A stretch of 64,000 nt of DNA from Paucibacter sp. PLA-PC-4 (lineage in GTDB: Bacteria; Pseudomonadota; Gammaproteobacteria; Burkholderiales; Burkholderiaceae_C), in contig NZ_JAPFGP010000002.1 in the NCBI RefSeq assembly GCF_026241155.1, positions 1 to 64,000 of the forward strand, read 5' to 3'. Position numbers and translations under genes: made by a program. The notes beneath the pieces were generated by a model. That model saw nothing but the letters and a program-made list of their open reading frames with translations. It did not search any database and was not told where the DNA came from. Of this stretch, positions 25,236 to 34,374 are shown piece after piece; the stretch's first letter is position 1; each line of letters starts with the position of its first letter.

Positions 25236-26762
25236 TTGAACAAAAGTATGACAAGCGCGCTGTCCTTGGCGGCAGCGCTTGCTTTGGGTGGCTGCGCCAC
25301 GACCAAGAGCCATAACCAGCATACCGATTCTGTCCAGAGCGCGGCGCGCAACGGCGGCTTGCCGGCCGCACTCGCCCAGCATGAGGGCTCGGCCAAGAGC
25401 GTCGAGGATAAGGCGGAGCTGCTGTACAACCTGGAGCGAGGCGAGCTGCTCTGGCTCAACAAGCGCTACGCCGATTCGACCGAGGCCTTTCTGGCCGCAG
25501 ATCTGAAGGTCAAGCTGTGGGAAGAGACGGCCAAGACCAGCCCCGACAAGCTGCTGGGCATGGTTGGGGCGGCGCTGGTCAGCGAGCGCCTCAAGCCCTA
25601 CGAGGGCCAGGACTATGAGAAGGTTTGGCTGACCACTCGCCTGGCGCTCAGCCGCGTTGCCGCTGGAGATCTGGAGAAAGCCCGGGTCGATATCAAGCGC
25701 ACCCATGAGCGGGAAGCCGTGATCGCCGAGTTCCGCGCCAAGGAAGTGGTCAAGGCCGAGGAGGAGGCCAAGGCCAAGGGCGCGAACACATCGGGCAAGG
25801 AGCTCAATGGCTACCCGGTGGAAACGCTCAACGATCCAGAGGTGCTGCAGCTCAAGAATGGCTACCAGAATGCCTTGAGCCACTACCTGGCCGGCTATCT
25901 CTACGAGGTCCTGGGCGAGTCGGGCTTGGCTGCGCCGGGCTACCGCAAGGCCATCGAGCTCAGGCCCGAGACGGGAGTGCTGGAAGAAGGCCTGCGGGGC
26001 CTGGACGACCGGACCAGCTTTACCCACCGGCGGCGCCAGAAGATGACCGACGTGCTCTTCTTGGTCGAGGCCGGCAGCGCGCCTGCGCGCAAGCCGCATG
26101 CCTTCACCTTGCCAGTACCCATGGGCGGGAGTGTGCGGACGATCAGCGTGTCTTACCCCACGATCGAACCCTCGAACGAGCCGCTTCTCAGCGCTTTGGA
26201 AGTCGGCGGCCGGCAGTTCAAGCTCGAGCGTGTGGTGGATGTCAATGTGATGGCACGACGTGCACTGAAGGACGAGATGCCGGGCATGGTCTTGCGCGGA
26301 GTGACACGTGCGCTTGCCAAGGGCGCAGCCCAGGAAGGCCTGCAGCGCGCCGGCGGTCTGTTCGGTGCGATCGCCGGAGTTGCTGGCTCGGTGCTCACCG
26401 AGCAGGCCGATGACCGCATCTGGCGCAGTCTGCCGGGCCGTGTCTACCTGGCGCGCGGCTACCTTCCGCCGGGTGAGCACCGGGTGAGCATCAACGGTCA
26501 GCCGGTTGGCGAGCCTGTTCAGGTCGATGGCCAGTACCTGGTACTACCACTGCGCCTGTATGAGAACCAAGTCATCACCGGCCAGGTGGCCAGCTTCGGT
26601 CAGCTGCCGGCCGTCGCAGCAGCGCCTGCCCCGGCGACACCCGCTGTCCAGCCAGCCGCTAAGCCGTCGACCCGGCCGGCAGCCCGCAGGCCGGCCACCG
26701 CCGGCGCAAAGACCAGCACGCCGGTGAGCGTCAAGCCGGCCGCCACCCAGACCAAGCCTTGA
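25236..26762 (+). CDS. COG3014-type lipoprotein with tetratricopeptide-like region
   Basis: This 508-aa lipoprotein starts at TTG, preceded by GGGAGA, and reads LNKSMTSALSLAAALALGGC, with a clear lipobox (LGGC). An internal ATG four codons later is the alternative. The middle has helical repeat-like stretches (LLYNLERGELLWLNKRYADS, LSHYLAGYLYEVLGESG) and a charged coiled stretch (FRAKEVVKAEEEAKAK). The C-terminal part (LERVVDVNVMARRALKDEMP, GRVYLARGYLPPGEHRVSI) is typical of the COG3014 family, and the tail is Pro/Ala/Lys rich. It is first in an operon with ycfL, lpoB and a second LpoB-like gene, an association that points to cell-wall synthesis control or outer-membrane assembly. Confidence 0.82.
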   Translation: MNKSMTSALSLAAALALGGCATTKSHNQHTDSVQSAARNGGLPAALAQHEGSAKSVEDKAELLYNLERGELLWLNKRYADSTEAFLAADLKVKLWEETAKTSPDKLLGMVGAALVSERLKPYEGQDYEKVWLTTRLALSRVAAGDLEKARVDIKRTHEREAVIAEFRAKEVVKAEEEAKAKGANTSGKELNGYPVETLNDPEVLQLKNGYQNALSHYLAGYLYEVLGESGLAAPGYRKAIELRPETGVLEEGLRGLDDRTSFTHRRRQKMTDVLFLVEAGSAPARKPHAFTLPVPMGGSVRTISVSYPTIEPSNEPLLSALEVGGRQFKLERVVDVNVMARRALKDEMPGMVLRGVTRALAKGAAQEGLQRAGGLFGAIAGVAGSVLTEQADDRIWRSLPGRVYLARGYLPPGEHRVSINGQPVGEPVQVDGQYLVLPLRLYENQVITGQVASFGQLPAVAAAPAPATPAVQPAAKPSTRPAARRPATAGAKTSTPVSVKPAATQTKP

Positions 26763-26776
26763 TGGGATCCGAGTAC

Positions 26777-27190
26777 ATGATGAACAAGATGATCAAGACC
26801 ACGCTGTCGTACTGCTTCGCCGCCGCAGGAGCGCTGACTTTGCTGCTGACCTCACCGGCTTTTGCAGCCGACGAGGACGCCAGCTCTCCGGCTATCGCCG
26901 CCAAGATGCTGCTCAGGGGTAAGCCCAACGGAATCAAGGTTAGCGAGATGCGCCTGGTGCGCAAGAACGATGTGCTCGTGGTTCAGGCCGATCTGCAGAA
27001 TGTGCAGAACAAGGACCGCGTAGTGTTTCACCGCTTCAAATGGCTGGATGCCAATGGCAACCAGGTCGGTGACGGCGAGTCATGGAAGCAGACGCCGGTG
27101 ATGGGTCAGCAGATCCAGACCATCAAGAGCGTGGCCCCGCATGCCAATGCGGTGGATCTGCGCCTGGAAATGAATGTTGAGGGCAAGTAA
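26777..27190 (+). CDS. YcfL-like exported protein
   Basis: This 137-aa protein has a signal peptide (TLSYCFAAAGALTLLLTSPAFA) and a single beta-sandwich-like domain including VSEMRLVRKNDVLVVQADLQN and FKWLDANGNQVGDGESWKQT. That layout matches YcfL, the small partner encoded next to LpoB in enterobacteria. No lipobox cysteine is present, so it should be a soluble periplasmic protein here. Start could be at 26777 or 26780. It lies between the COG3014 lipoprotein and lpoB, 25 nt before the latter. Confidence 0.78.
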   Translation: MMNKMIKTTLSYCFAAAGALTLLLTSPAFAADEDASSPAIAAKMLLRGKPNGIKVSEMRLVRKNDVLVVQADLQNVQNKDRVVFHRFKWLDANGNQVGDGESWKQTPVMGQQIQTIKSVAPHANAVDLRLEMNVEGK

Positions 27191-27215
27191 GCCCACAGCC
27201 AGCAAGGAAGCAACC

Positions 27216-27833
27216 ATGAACAAGTTCAATAACAAACGTTTGATGATGAAGCTCGGCGCCGCGGCGCTGCTGCTGACCCTGGCTGCCTGCGAGACCACGG
27301 TCTCGTCTCCGGTGGTGCGCTTTCAGCGCCAGGTTAACTACGGCGATGCCAAAGGTGTGGAGCTGGTGACCAACGAGTTCGGCTCCTCCGATCTGCAGAT
27401 GATCGCGGAGAAGATGGTCGGCAGCCTGCTGGAGACCGGCATCTTCCAGGGGCGCCCCACAGTGACCATCTCCACTGTCAAGAACAAAACCAGCGAGTAC
27501 ATCGACACCACCAATGTGATGAACTCGATCCAGACTCAGCTGGTCAAGTCGGGCAAGGTGCGCTTCACCCGCTCGATCCAGGAGATGCAGACGGGTGTTG
27601 ATGAGCTGCAACGCCAGACGCAGAGCGGCCTGTACAAGCAAAAGACCCAGGCTAAGGTCGGGCAGATGACCGCCGCCAAGTTCAGCCTGGAAGGCGAGCT
27701 CACCAGCATCGTGAAGCAGAACAACAACACGAAGGATGTGTTCTACAAGTTCACCCTGAAAATGTTCGACGTTGAAGAGGGCACGATTGAGTGGGCGGAG
27801 GAAAAGGAAATCCGCAAGACCAGCAAGCGTTGA
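27216..27833 (+). CDS. lpoB: Penicillin-binding protein activator LpoB
   Basis: This 205-aa lipoprotein has a lipobox (LLLTLAACETT) after a basic start. The LpoB fold follows: NEFGSSDLQMIAEKMVGSLL, TVTISTVKNKTSEYIDTTNV, IQTQLVKSGKVRFTRS and AAKFSLEGELTSIVKQNNN. In E. coli LpoB sits in the outer membrane and activates PBP1B by reaching through the peptidoglycan. The disordered linker seen in E. coli LpoB is very short here, so reach may differ. AAGGAAG precedes the ATG. The next gene, 14 nt on, is related in fold. Confidence 0.88.
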   Translation: MNKFNNKRLMMKLGAAALLLTLAACETTVSSPVVRFQRQVNYGDAKGVELVTNEFGSSDLQMIAEKMVGSLLETGIFQGRPTVTISTVKNKTSEYIDTTNVMNSIQTQLVKSGKVRFTRSIQEMQTGVDELQRQTQSGLYKQKTQAKVGQMTAAKFSLEGELTSIVKQNNNTKDVFYKFTLKMFDVEEGTIEWAEEKEIRKTSKR

Positions 27834-27847
27834 ATCGGGAGGACGCC

Positions 27848-28729
27848 ATGATGCAAAGAAGAATTTTGTCTCTGGGCCTGCTCACGCTGGCTTGCGGGCT
27901 TGCGCTACCTGCCCAAGCCTCGCGTATGGGCAAGACGCCGCCCAAGGTGGCCGTGACGGATCTGGCCTACACCCAGCGCGTGGCTGAGTACTTCGAGGCG
28001 GCGACGGTGAAGAGCTCCGGTGGCGTCAGCGCCAACCAGCACGGCATTGTTGCCACGCACCAAAGCGCAGGCACCTATGTGGCTGGGACCCACAGCTATA
28101 TGGAGCAACGCGAACTTCGCAGCTTCAGCAGCGATATCCGTGGCTCCTTGCTCAAGGGCGGCGCGGTGCGGCTGGTGCAGGGCAAAGTCTTCGACGACGG
28201 GGGCCCGCAGCACACCAAAGCCGAGCAAGCACTGAACCAGATCAAGACCGGCAAGATGGCCAAGCTCGTGCGTCAGCCCGAGGTGCACGACATCATCGCT
28301 CGCATCAAAAAGGGTGAATTCAGCGGCGCCGACTATGTCTTGTTCGGCACGTTGACCAGCATGGAGTTTCGCGACCAGCTCTCGCCGCTGCAGGGCACGA
28401 CCAGCGCCTCTTATCTATTTAGCCTTGACCTGGTGGCCGACTTCTCGCTGATTAACACCCGTACTTACGAGATCGTCGCGGCCTTCTCGGCGCAAGGTGA
28501 GGGCAACGACACCAAGCTTCTGTCCAACCGCGGCGACATAGTCCGCCCCAATCGGGGTCAGGTCATGCGCGACACCTCGCGCAGCTTGGCTGCCAATGTC
28601 TACGAGCAACTGGTCGAGCAGCTTGACCTGCCCGAGCTGCCGGAGTCCGGCGCCGAGGCGCGCGGCAATGCCGGAGCCAAGCAGCCCAAGCCTCAGCAGC
28701 AGCCTGAAACGGCCGTGATCCTGCGTTGA
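27848..28729 (+). CDS. Exported LpoB/CsgG-like protein
   Basis: This 293-aa protein has a cleavable signal peptide (LSLGLLTLACGLALPAQA) without a lipobox. It has a CsgG/LpoB-like core: PPKVAVTDLAYTQRVAEYFE, DIRGSLLKGGAVRLVQG, FSGADYVLFGTLTSMEFRDQ and FSLDLVADFSLINTRTYEIV. The tail is Gln/Pro rich. It is the second LpoB-type protein of the operon but soluble, so it may act as a partner or modulator of the lipoprotein. GGGAGG precedes the ATG by 7 nt. The stop overlaps the start of the hydrolase gene (TGATG). Confidence 0.78.
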   Translation: MMQRRILSLGLLTLACGLALPAQASRMGKTPPKVAVTDLAYTQRVAEYFEAATVKSSGGVSANQHGIVATHQSAGTYVAGTHSYMEQRELRSFSSDIRGSLLKGGAVRLVQGKVFDDGGPQHTKAEQALNQIKTGKMAKLVRQPEVHDIIARIKKGEFSGADYVLFGTLTSMEFRDQLSPLQGTTSASYLFSLDLVADFSLINTRTYEIVAAFSAQGEGNDTKLLSNRGDIVRPNRGQVMRDTSRSLAANVYEQLVEQLDLPELPESGAEARGNAGAKQPKPQQQPETAVILR

Positions 28730-29688
28730 TGGGGCGCAAAGGCCAGCATGGCCTTGCGGCCCTGCTGCTGACCCTGGCACTGGACGGCGCTGCGGCGCCG
28801 TCCGCTTTTGTGGCTCAGGCTCTGCCTTTGGCCAGCGATGTCGGCGACAGCCTGATGGCGCTGCGACGCGGCGCCTTGCAGGAGCCGGCGCGCTACCGCG
28901 TGGTGGTGGTGCCGGGCTCGGGCTGCAGCGGCCTGGCTGAGCTGGCCGACCGCATGTTTGCCGGCTTGCGCAGGGCCCATGTGCTGTTGCTGCACAAACC
29001 GCGCGTGCAGCTTGACGCCGGTGCTAGCCCCAAGCGCTGCATGCCTGGTTTTGCCGAGGCCGATGATCTGGGTCAATGGCTTGCGGACGCGCGCTCCGCG
29101 CTGCTTGCGCATGAGGCCTCGGCGCCGCCGGCGGTGCGCGCTCTACCGCTGCTGCTGCTTGGCATCTCCGAGGGCGGCGAGCTGGTACCCTTTCTCGCCG
29201 ATGTGCTGCCGCAGGCCCGAGCCATCGTGCTGATCGGTGCGGCGGGCCTGGACCCGCTAGAGGCCGGCACGATGCAGGCCGAGCGCCTGGGTGAGCTGGC
29301 GCAGTGGCAGCTGCTGGCCGAGGTCCAGGCTTCGCAGCGCCCTGATCAACTGATGGTAGACGGACGCAGCCTGCGCTATTGGCGCAGCCTGTGGCGCTGG
29401 CGCAGCCAGGACGCGCTGCTGACCAGCCCGCTGGAGCTGGTGCAGGCCTGGGGTGATGCGGATGCGTCGCTGCCGACCGCCGCCTACGAGCTGTTTGCCC
29501 GACGTGCCCGGGAACGGCGCGCGAGCGGCTTTTGCAGTCTGCGCTTGCGCGGTGCCGACCACGGCCTGCAGCGGGAGGACTACGACGGCTTGCAGCTGAT
29601 CTGGGCCGGCTTTGAGCGCTGGGCCGTCGACCCTGGGCGCACCGTCTGTGCCGCTCTGCGTGCCCCGGCGACGGACGCGCAGCGCTGA
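28729..29688 (+). CDS. Alpha/beta-hydrolase-like exported protein
   Basis: This 319-aa protein has an N-terminal hydrophobic stretch (LAALLLTLALDGAAAPSAFV) that looks like a signal peptide. An alpha/beta hydrolase core follows: YRVVVVPGSGCSGL (oxyanion region), the nucleophile elbow LLGISEGGEL with Ser in GxSxG, and a late RGADHGLQ that could supply the catalytic His. Substrate unknown. Its ATG overlaps the stop of the LpoB-like gene, so it is the last member of the operon by translation coupling. Confidence 0.75.
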   Translation: MGRKGQHGLAALLLTLALDGAAAPSAFVAQALPLASDVGDSLMALRRGALQEPARYRVVVVPGSGCSGLAELADRMFAGLRRAHVLLLHKPRVQLDAGASPKRCMPGFAEADDLGQWLADARSALLAHEASAPPAVRALPLLLLGISEGGELVPFLADVLPQARAIVLIGAAGLDPLEAGTMQAERLGELAQWQLLAEVQASQRPDQLMVDGRSLRYWRSLWRWRSQDALLTSPLELVQAWGDADASLPTAAYELFARRARERRASGFCSLRLRGADHGLQREDYDGLQLIWAGFERWAVDPGRTVCAALRAPATDAQR

Positions 29689-29702
29689 GCCTTCCTCGCG
29701 CT

Positions 29703-31001
29703 GTGCCCAAAGTGGCGGAGAATCCTGGCTTCGCCGCCCACGCCCAGCTACCCGTGTTCACCCATCTCGTCTCCAATGCCACCAAGCCTGACGCCGCCCA
29801 GCGCTTTGCAGTGCTGCTGAGTACCGCTTTGGTCGAGGGCCGCTTTGTCAAGCTCTTGCTGAGCAAGTACAGCGGCAGCGAAGAGACGCTTGAACGTCTG
29901 ACGGTGCGCGAGGTGTTGCTGCGTGGCGAGCGTCTGCTGTCCTTTGTGTGGCGCCACCGGACCAAGGACATTACGAAAAACCACGGCATGAAGGAGGGCC
30001 TGGATCTGATCGCAGGCATGCTGGGCAGCCAGTTCCAAAACGCCCATCTGCTGACTCAGGGCCAGGAGATCCAGCTGGCCTTCAGTCGCAAGGGCAAGCC
30101 AAGCCTGCGGGTCGGCAAGGCCGAGACCACCGAGGCGGCGCCCGCCGGGCATGACAAGGATAAACAGCGCTATCTGGCGCTGGACCGGGCATTCTGGGTC
30201 GACCTGGGCGTGACGCACGACGTCAAAGGCGAGCGCCAGTTGGTGCCGGCGATGTCCCGCAAGTGGAAGCAGATCAACAAATTCATCGAGGTGATGAACG
30301 CCGCGCTGAAGAGCAGTCCGCTGGCCGATAGCCCCGCCGTCCATGTGGTCGACTTCGGCTCGGGCAAAGGCTATCTGACCTTTGCAATGCATGACTGGCT
30401 GGCCAGCCAGGGCAAGCAGCCCCAGGTCACCGGCGTCGAGTTGCGCGACGATATGGTGAAGCTCTGCGGTACGGCGGCGGCCAGGCACGGGATGGACGGG
30501 CTGCGGTTCGACCAAGGCGATGTGCGCTCCTACACCCCGGCCCAGCTGGACGTGATGATTGCACTACATGCCTGTGATATCGCTACCGACTACGCCATCC
30601 ATCTCGGGCTGCGCGCCGGCGCTTCCATCATCATGTGCTCGCCCTGCTGCCACAAGCAGCTGCGCCCGCAGATGCAGACGCCGCCGGTGCTGCGTCCGCT
30701 GCTGCAGCACGGCATCCATCTGGGCCAGGAGGCCGAGATGGTGACCGACAGCCTGCGCGCGCTGCTGCTGGAGGCGCAGGGCTATGACACCCAGGTGTTC
30801 GAGTTCATCGCGCTGGAGCACACCAGCAAGAACAAGATGATTTTGGCCGTCAAGAAGTCGGGCGCGGCGCTGGTTGCAGCCCAGAAGCGCAGGCCCGAGG
30901 TGCTGGCCCAGATCGCCGAGGTCAAGCGCTTTTACGGGCTGCGAGAGCAGTGCCTGGAAACCCTGATCGACAACGACGCCGCGCTGCCTGGCCCTGTGTG
31001 A
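29703..31001 (+). CDS. Class I SAM-dependent methyltransferase, METTL25/RRNAD1-like
   Basis: This 432-aa protein has about 200 N-terminal residues including TLERLTVREVLLRGERLLSF. A methyltransferase core follows with VVDFGSGKGYLTFAMHDWL (SAM loop), VTGVELRDDMVKLC and VMIALHACDIATDYAIH. The motif CSPCCHKQL is characteristic of METTL25/RRNAD1-type methyltransferases. The substrate is unknown, possibly RNA or protein. It begins at GTG, 14 nt after the hydrolase gene, without a good ribosome binding site. It is convergent with the LacI gene. Confidence 0.85.
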   Translation: MPKVAENPGFAAHAQLPVFTHLVSNATKPDAAQRFAVLLSTALVEGRFVKLLLSKYSGSEETLERLTVREVLLRGERLLSFVWRHRTKDITKNHGMKEGLDLIAGMLGSQFQNAHLLTQGQEIQLAFSRKGKPSLRVGKAETTEAAPAGHDKDKQRYLALDRAFWVDLGVTHDVKGERQLVPAMSRKWKQINKFIEVMNAALKSSPLADSPAVHVVDFGSGKGYLTFAMHDWLASQGKQPQVTGVELRDDMVKLCGTAAARHGMDGLRFDQGDVRSYTPAQLDVMIALHACDIATDYAIHLGLRAGASIIMCSPCCHKQLRPQMQTPPVLRPLLQHGIHLGQEAEMVTDSLRALLLEAQGYDTQVFEFIALEHTSKNKMILAVKKSGAALVAAQKRRPEVLAQIAEVKRFYGLREQCLETLIDNDAALPGPV

Positions 31002-31017
31002 GCGCGGTGCTCCGTCG

Positions 31018-32073
31018 TCAACGCGACGGACTGCTGGTCGAGGCGCGCTCGATGATTCGGAAGCCCACGTCGATGATGCGCTGGTCGACCGTCTCGCCGC
31101 GGCAGCGCGCAATGATCAGCTGGGCCGCATGCAGGCCGATGGCGGCGCCGTCGATGTGCACCGTGCTCAGCGAGGGATTCAAATGCGCCGAGAAGTCGGC
31201 ACCGCCAAAGCCGAACACCGCCAGGTCTTCAGGCACGCGGATGCCGCGAGCCTGCGCTTCGGTGAGCACGCCCTCGGCCAGTCCGTCCGAGCTGCAGAAG
31301 ACGGCGCGTATGTGCGGATCGATGTGCAGCAGCTCAGTCAGTGCGCGCCGCCCATGCGGAACACCGGTGGGCGGCTTGACGGTTGCGGTAGGGATCTCGC
31401 GGCCCAGGGTTGACACAAAGCCCTCGCGCCGCAGGCCGGCGCGCTGGTCGTCGGCAGTCGCAAGGCCCACCCGCTGCCAGCCCTTGCTGAGGAAATAGCC
31501 TGCCACCGCGCTGCCCACCTTGAGGTGCGAGAAGCCCACCAGCGCATCCAGGGGTCGGTCTGTCATGTCCCAGGTCTCGACCACGGGAATGCCCAGCCGC
31601 GCCAGCCGTTTGGCTGCATCGCCCGGCTGCAGCAGGCCGGCGGCGACGATGCCGTCAACACGCCGGCCCACCATGGTGTTCAGCAGCGCCGCCTCGCGAC
31701 CATGGTCGTAGCCGGTCTGGCCCAGGATCAGCTGGTAGCCGGCTCGGTCCAGTTCTTCCGTCAGCGTCTGAATGGTGGGCAGGAACTGCGGCACCGAGAT
31801 CACCGGCACCAGGGCCGCTACCGTCATGCTGCGCTTGGACTTGAGCCCGCCGGCCAGCAGATTGGGGATGTAGCCGGTAGCCTCCACCGCCGCCCGCACC
31901 TTCTCTATGGTGCCCTGCGACACCAGCTCCGGGCTGCTGAGCGCGCGCGAGGCGGTCATCGGCGAGACCCCGGCGCTGCGGGCGACATCTTGCAGGGTGA
32001 CGGACTTGGGGCGGGAAGCAGGCGGCATGCGGACGGGGTCGGGGCGGTGGGCGGGATTGTCCGAGCTTTGCAT
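31018..32073 (-). CDS. LacI family transcriptional regulator
   Basis: This 351-aa repressor has an N-terminal helix-turn-helix (VTLQDVARSAGVSPMTASRA) and hinge (AAVEATGYIPNLLAGGLKS). The sugar-binding core includes MTVAALVPVISVPQFLPTI, VDGIVAAGLL, VAGYFLSKGWQRVGL and EDLAVFGFGGADFSAHLNP. It resembles GntR/GudR-type LacI members that control sugar-acid use. It is divergent from the aldarate operon, with a perfect palindrome in between, so it very probably represses that operon and perhaps itself. Two starts are possible (32073 or 32028); the first was taken. Confidence 0.92.
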   Translation of the reverse strand: MQSSDNPAHRPDPVRMPPASRPKSVTLQDVARSAGVSPMTASRALSSPELVSQGTIEKVRAAVEATGYIPNLLAGGLKSKRSMTVAALVPVISVPQFLPTIQTLTEELDRAGYQLILGQTGYDHGREAALLNTMVGRRVDGIVAAGLLQPGDAAKRLARLGIPVVETWDMTDRPLDALVGFSHLKVGSAVAGYFLSKGWQRVGLATADDQRAGLRREGFVSTLGREIPTATVKPPTGVPHGRRALTELLHIDPHIRAVFCSSDGLAEGVLTEAQARGIRVPEDLAVFGFGGADFSAHLNPSLSTVHIDGAAIGLHAAQLIIARCRGETVDQRIIDVGFRIIERASTSSPSR

Positions 32074-32095
32074 CGAGGGGTTTGACGAATTGGCG

Positions 32096-32111
32096 ATGAT
32101 ATCGATATCAT
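32096..32111. promoter_or_regulatory. Palindromic operator, probable LacI-family site
   Basis: ATGATATCGATATCAT is a perfect 16-bp palindrome with a central CG, the geometry preferred by LacI-family proteins. It lies 23 bp before the repressor start and 84 bp before the aldarate dehydratase start. No second copy was noticed in the window. Confidence 0.72.
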
Positions 32112-32194
32112 TTGCTTCAACGAAACAGAGCGACCGCAAACGCCTTGGTTGCTGACGTTTTCGACGATTGCCTCTTTCAATTGGTAGCGTTCAC

Positions 32195-33337
32195 ATGAAT
32201 CAAACCGCCAGCGCCGACCGGATCGCTTGGATCCGCGTCTCCTCCTGCTACTTGCCGCTGGCCACGCCGATCAGCGATGCGAAGGTGCTGACCGGTCGGC
32301 AAAAGCCTATGACTGAGATCGCGATGCTCTTCGCCGAGATCGTCACGGCTGACGGTCACCAGGGCCTGGGCCTGAGCTACGCCAAGCGCGCCGGCGGCCC
32401 CGGCCAGTTCGCCCATGCCAAGGAGATCGCACCGATGCTGCTTGGCGAGGACCCCTGCGACATCGCAAGGCTCTGGAACAAGCTCTGCTGGGCTGGCGCC
32501 TCGGTGGGCCGCAGCGGCCTGTCGGCCCAGGCCATCGGTGCCTTCGATGTCGCGCTGTACGACCTAAAGGCGCGCCGCGCCGGGCTGTCGCTGTCCAAGC
32601 TGCTGGGCTCTTACCGCGACTCGGTGGCCTGCTACAACACCTCGGGCGGCTTTTTGCACACGCCACTGGAACAACTGCTGGTGAACGCCGAGGCCTCCGT
32701 CGCGCGCGGCATCGGAGGTATCAAGCTCAAGGTGGGCCAGCCGGACCGCGCGCTGGACACTCGGCGCGTCGAGGCGGTGCGCAAGCATCTGGGCGACGGC
32801 GTCGCACTGATGGTGGACGCCAACCAGCAATGGGACCGCCCGACCGCGCAGCGTATGTGCCGCCAGTTCGAGCCCTATGGTCTGGTCTGGATCGAGGAGC
32901 CGCTGGACGCCTACGACCACGAGGGTCATGCCGCGCTGGCCGCCGCCTTCGACACGCCGATTGCCACCGGCGAGATGTTGACCAGCGCGCTGGAACACGC
33001 CGACCTGATCCGACACCGCGCCGCCGACTACCTGATGCCGGATGCCCCGCGCGTGGGCGGCATCACGCCCTTCCTGAAGATCGCTGCGCAGGCTGAGCAG
33101 GCCGGCGTGATGCTGGCGCCGCACTTCGCGATGGAGCTGCATGTGCACCTTGCTGCGGCTTACCCGACCGAGCCCTGGGTCGAGCATTTCGACTGGTTGG
33201 AGCCGCTGTTCAACGAGCGGCTCGAGATTCAGGACGGCCGCATGCGGGTGCCGACGCGGCCAGGCCTGGGCCTCAGCTTGAGCGAGCAGGCGCGCGCCTG
33301 GACGCGCGAGCAGTGCGAGCTGGGTCAGCGACCCTGA
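32195..33337 (+). CDS. Enolase-superfamily L-talarate/galactarate dehydratase
   Basis: This 380-aa enzyme of the mandelate racemase group dehydrates galactarate and/or L-talarate to 5-keto-4-deoxy-glucarate. The barrel motifs are in place: IKLKVGQP (K-x-K base), LMVDANQQWD (first metal ligand), GLVWIEEPLDAYDHEGHAAL (second), PIATGEMLTS (third), DAPRVGGITPFLKI, and LAPHFAMELHVHLAAAYP with the catalytic His. The wording closely follows Salmonella talarate/galactarate dehydratase as I know it. Start at ATG (MNQTASADR). It heads the operon under the LacI palindrome. Confidence 0.88.
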   Translation: MNQTASADRIAWIRVSSCYLPLATPISDAKVLTGRQKPMTEIAMLFAEIVTADGHQGLGLSYAKRAGGPGQFAHAKEIAPMLLGEDPCDIARLWNKLCWAGASVGRSGLSAQAIGAFDVALYDLKARRAGLSLSKLLGSYRDSVACYNTSGGFLHTPLEQLLVNAEASVARGIGGIKLKVGQPDRALDTRRVEAVRKHLGDGVALMVDANQQWDRPTAQRMCRQFEPYGLVWIEEPLDAYDHEGHAALAAAFDTPIATGEMLTSALEHADLIRHRAADYLMPDAPRVGGITPFLKIAAQAEQAGVMLAPHFAMELHVHLAAAYPTEPWVEHFDWLEPLFNERLEIQDGRMRVPTRPGLGLSLSEQARAWTREQCELGQRP

Positions 33338-33388
33338 AGAACCGATTCCCCCACCGCGATTGCCCCTAGACAACAACGGAGACAAGCC

Positions 33389-34372
33389 ATGAAAACCACA
33401 TCGAGCAAGAAGAAGATCATTGCCGCCCTGGCGCTGGGCTTGCTGGCCGCCGGCGGCGCCATCGCCCAGGCCTGGCCCGCCAAGCAGCAGGTCACGCTGC
33501 TGGTGCCCTTCCCGCCGGGCGGCTCCACCGACATGATCGCCCGCACGCTGGGCCCGAAGCTGCAGGAAAAGCTGGGTGGCAGCTTCATCGTCGACAATAA
33601 GGCCGGCGCGGGCGGCACGGTCGGCGCCACGCAGGCCAAGCGCGCCGCGCCGGACGGCTACACCGTCTTCGTCTCCTCGCTGGGTCCCTTCGTGATCGGC
33701 CCGCACCTGCTGAAGAACGTGGCCTACGACCCGCTGAAGGACTTCGACTACATCACCATCGCGGTGCAGGCGCCGAACGTGCTGGCCGTGCCGGCCGGCT
33801 CGCCGCACAAGAGCTTCGCCGAGCTGCTGGCCTTCATCAAGGCCAATCCGGGCAAGATGAGCTTCGCCTCGGCCGGCAACGGCACCTCGGACCACCTGAC
33901 CGCCGAGCTGTTCTGGCAGGAAACCGGCACCCAGGCCAGCCACATCCCCTACAAGGGCGGCGCGCCGGCGATGGCCGACCTGCTGGGCGGCCAGGTCGAT
34001 GCCAGCTTCATGAACATCAACACCGGCCTCTCCAATATCAAGGGCGGCAAGCTGCGCGCGCTGGCCATCACCAGCGCCAAGCGCTCGCCGCTGCTGCCGG
34101 ACGTGCCGACGATGGAAGAGCTGGGCCACAAGGGCGTGACCGTCTACTCCTGGCAGGCCTTTGCCGCGCCCAAGGGCATCCCGGCCGACATCAAGGGCAA
34201 GCTGCACGAAGCCCTGGTGGCCGGCCTGAACGACCCGGCTGTCAAGCCCAAGCTGCTGGAGCTGGGTTTCGAGATCGTCGGCAACACGCCCGAGCAGTTC
34301 ACCGCCTTCCAGGCCGCGGAGTTCGCGCGCTGGAAGAAGGTGATCGAGACCGGCAAGATCACCGCGGACTGA
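33389..34372 (+). CDS. Bug family (TctC-like) periplasmic binding protein
   Basis: This 327-aa protein has a signal peptide ([15 protein letters not shown]) and the Bug/TctC fold: [58 protein letters not shown] and [20 protein letters not shown]. It should bind a carboxylate in the periplasm, here probably an aldarate, for a tripartite tricarboxylate transporter. The membrane subunits (TctA/TctB) are not in the window. Burkholderiales often carry such lone binding proteins. It lies 51 nt after the dehydratase and 2 nt before garD. Confidence 0.92.
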   Translation: MKTTSSKKKIIAALALGLLAAGGAIAQAWPAKQQVTLLVPFPPGGSTDMIARTLGPKLQEKLGGSFIVDNKAGAGGTVGATQAKRAAPDGYTVFVSSLGPFVIGPHLLKNVAYDPLKDFDYITIAVQAPNVLAVPAGSPHKSFAELLAFIKANPGKMSFASAGNGTSDHLTAELFWQETGTQASHIPYKGGAPAMADLLGGQVDASFMNINTGLSNIKGGKLRALAITSAKRSPLLPDVPTMEELGHKGVTVYSWQAFAAPKGIPADIKGKLHEALVAGLNDPAVKPKLLELGFEIVGNTPEQFTAFQAAEFARWKKVIETGKITAD

Positions 34373-34374
34373 CC

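Noticed and set aside
24867-26480. N-terminal extension of the SUMF1-like gene to 865 residues
   Set aside because: The extension runs antisense through the lipoprotein gene and lacks any domain; the internal ATG followed by a signal peptide is the natural start.
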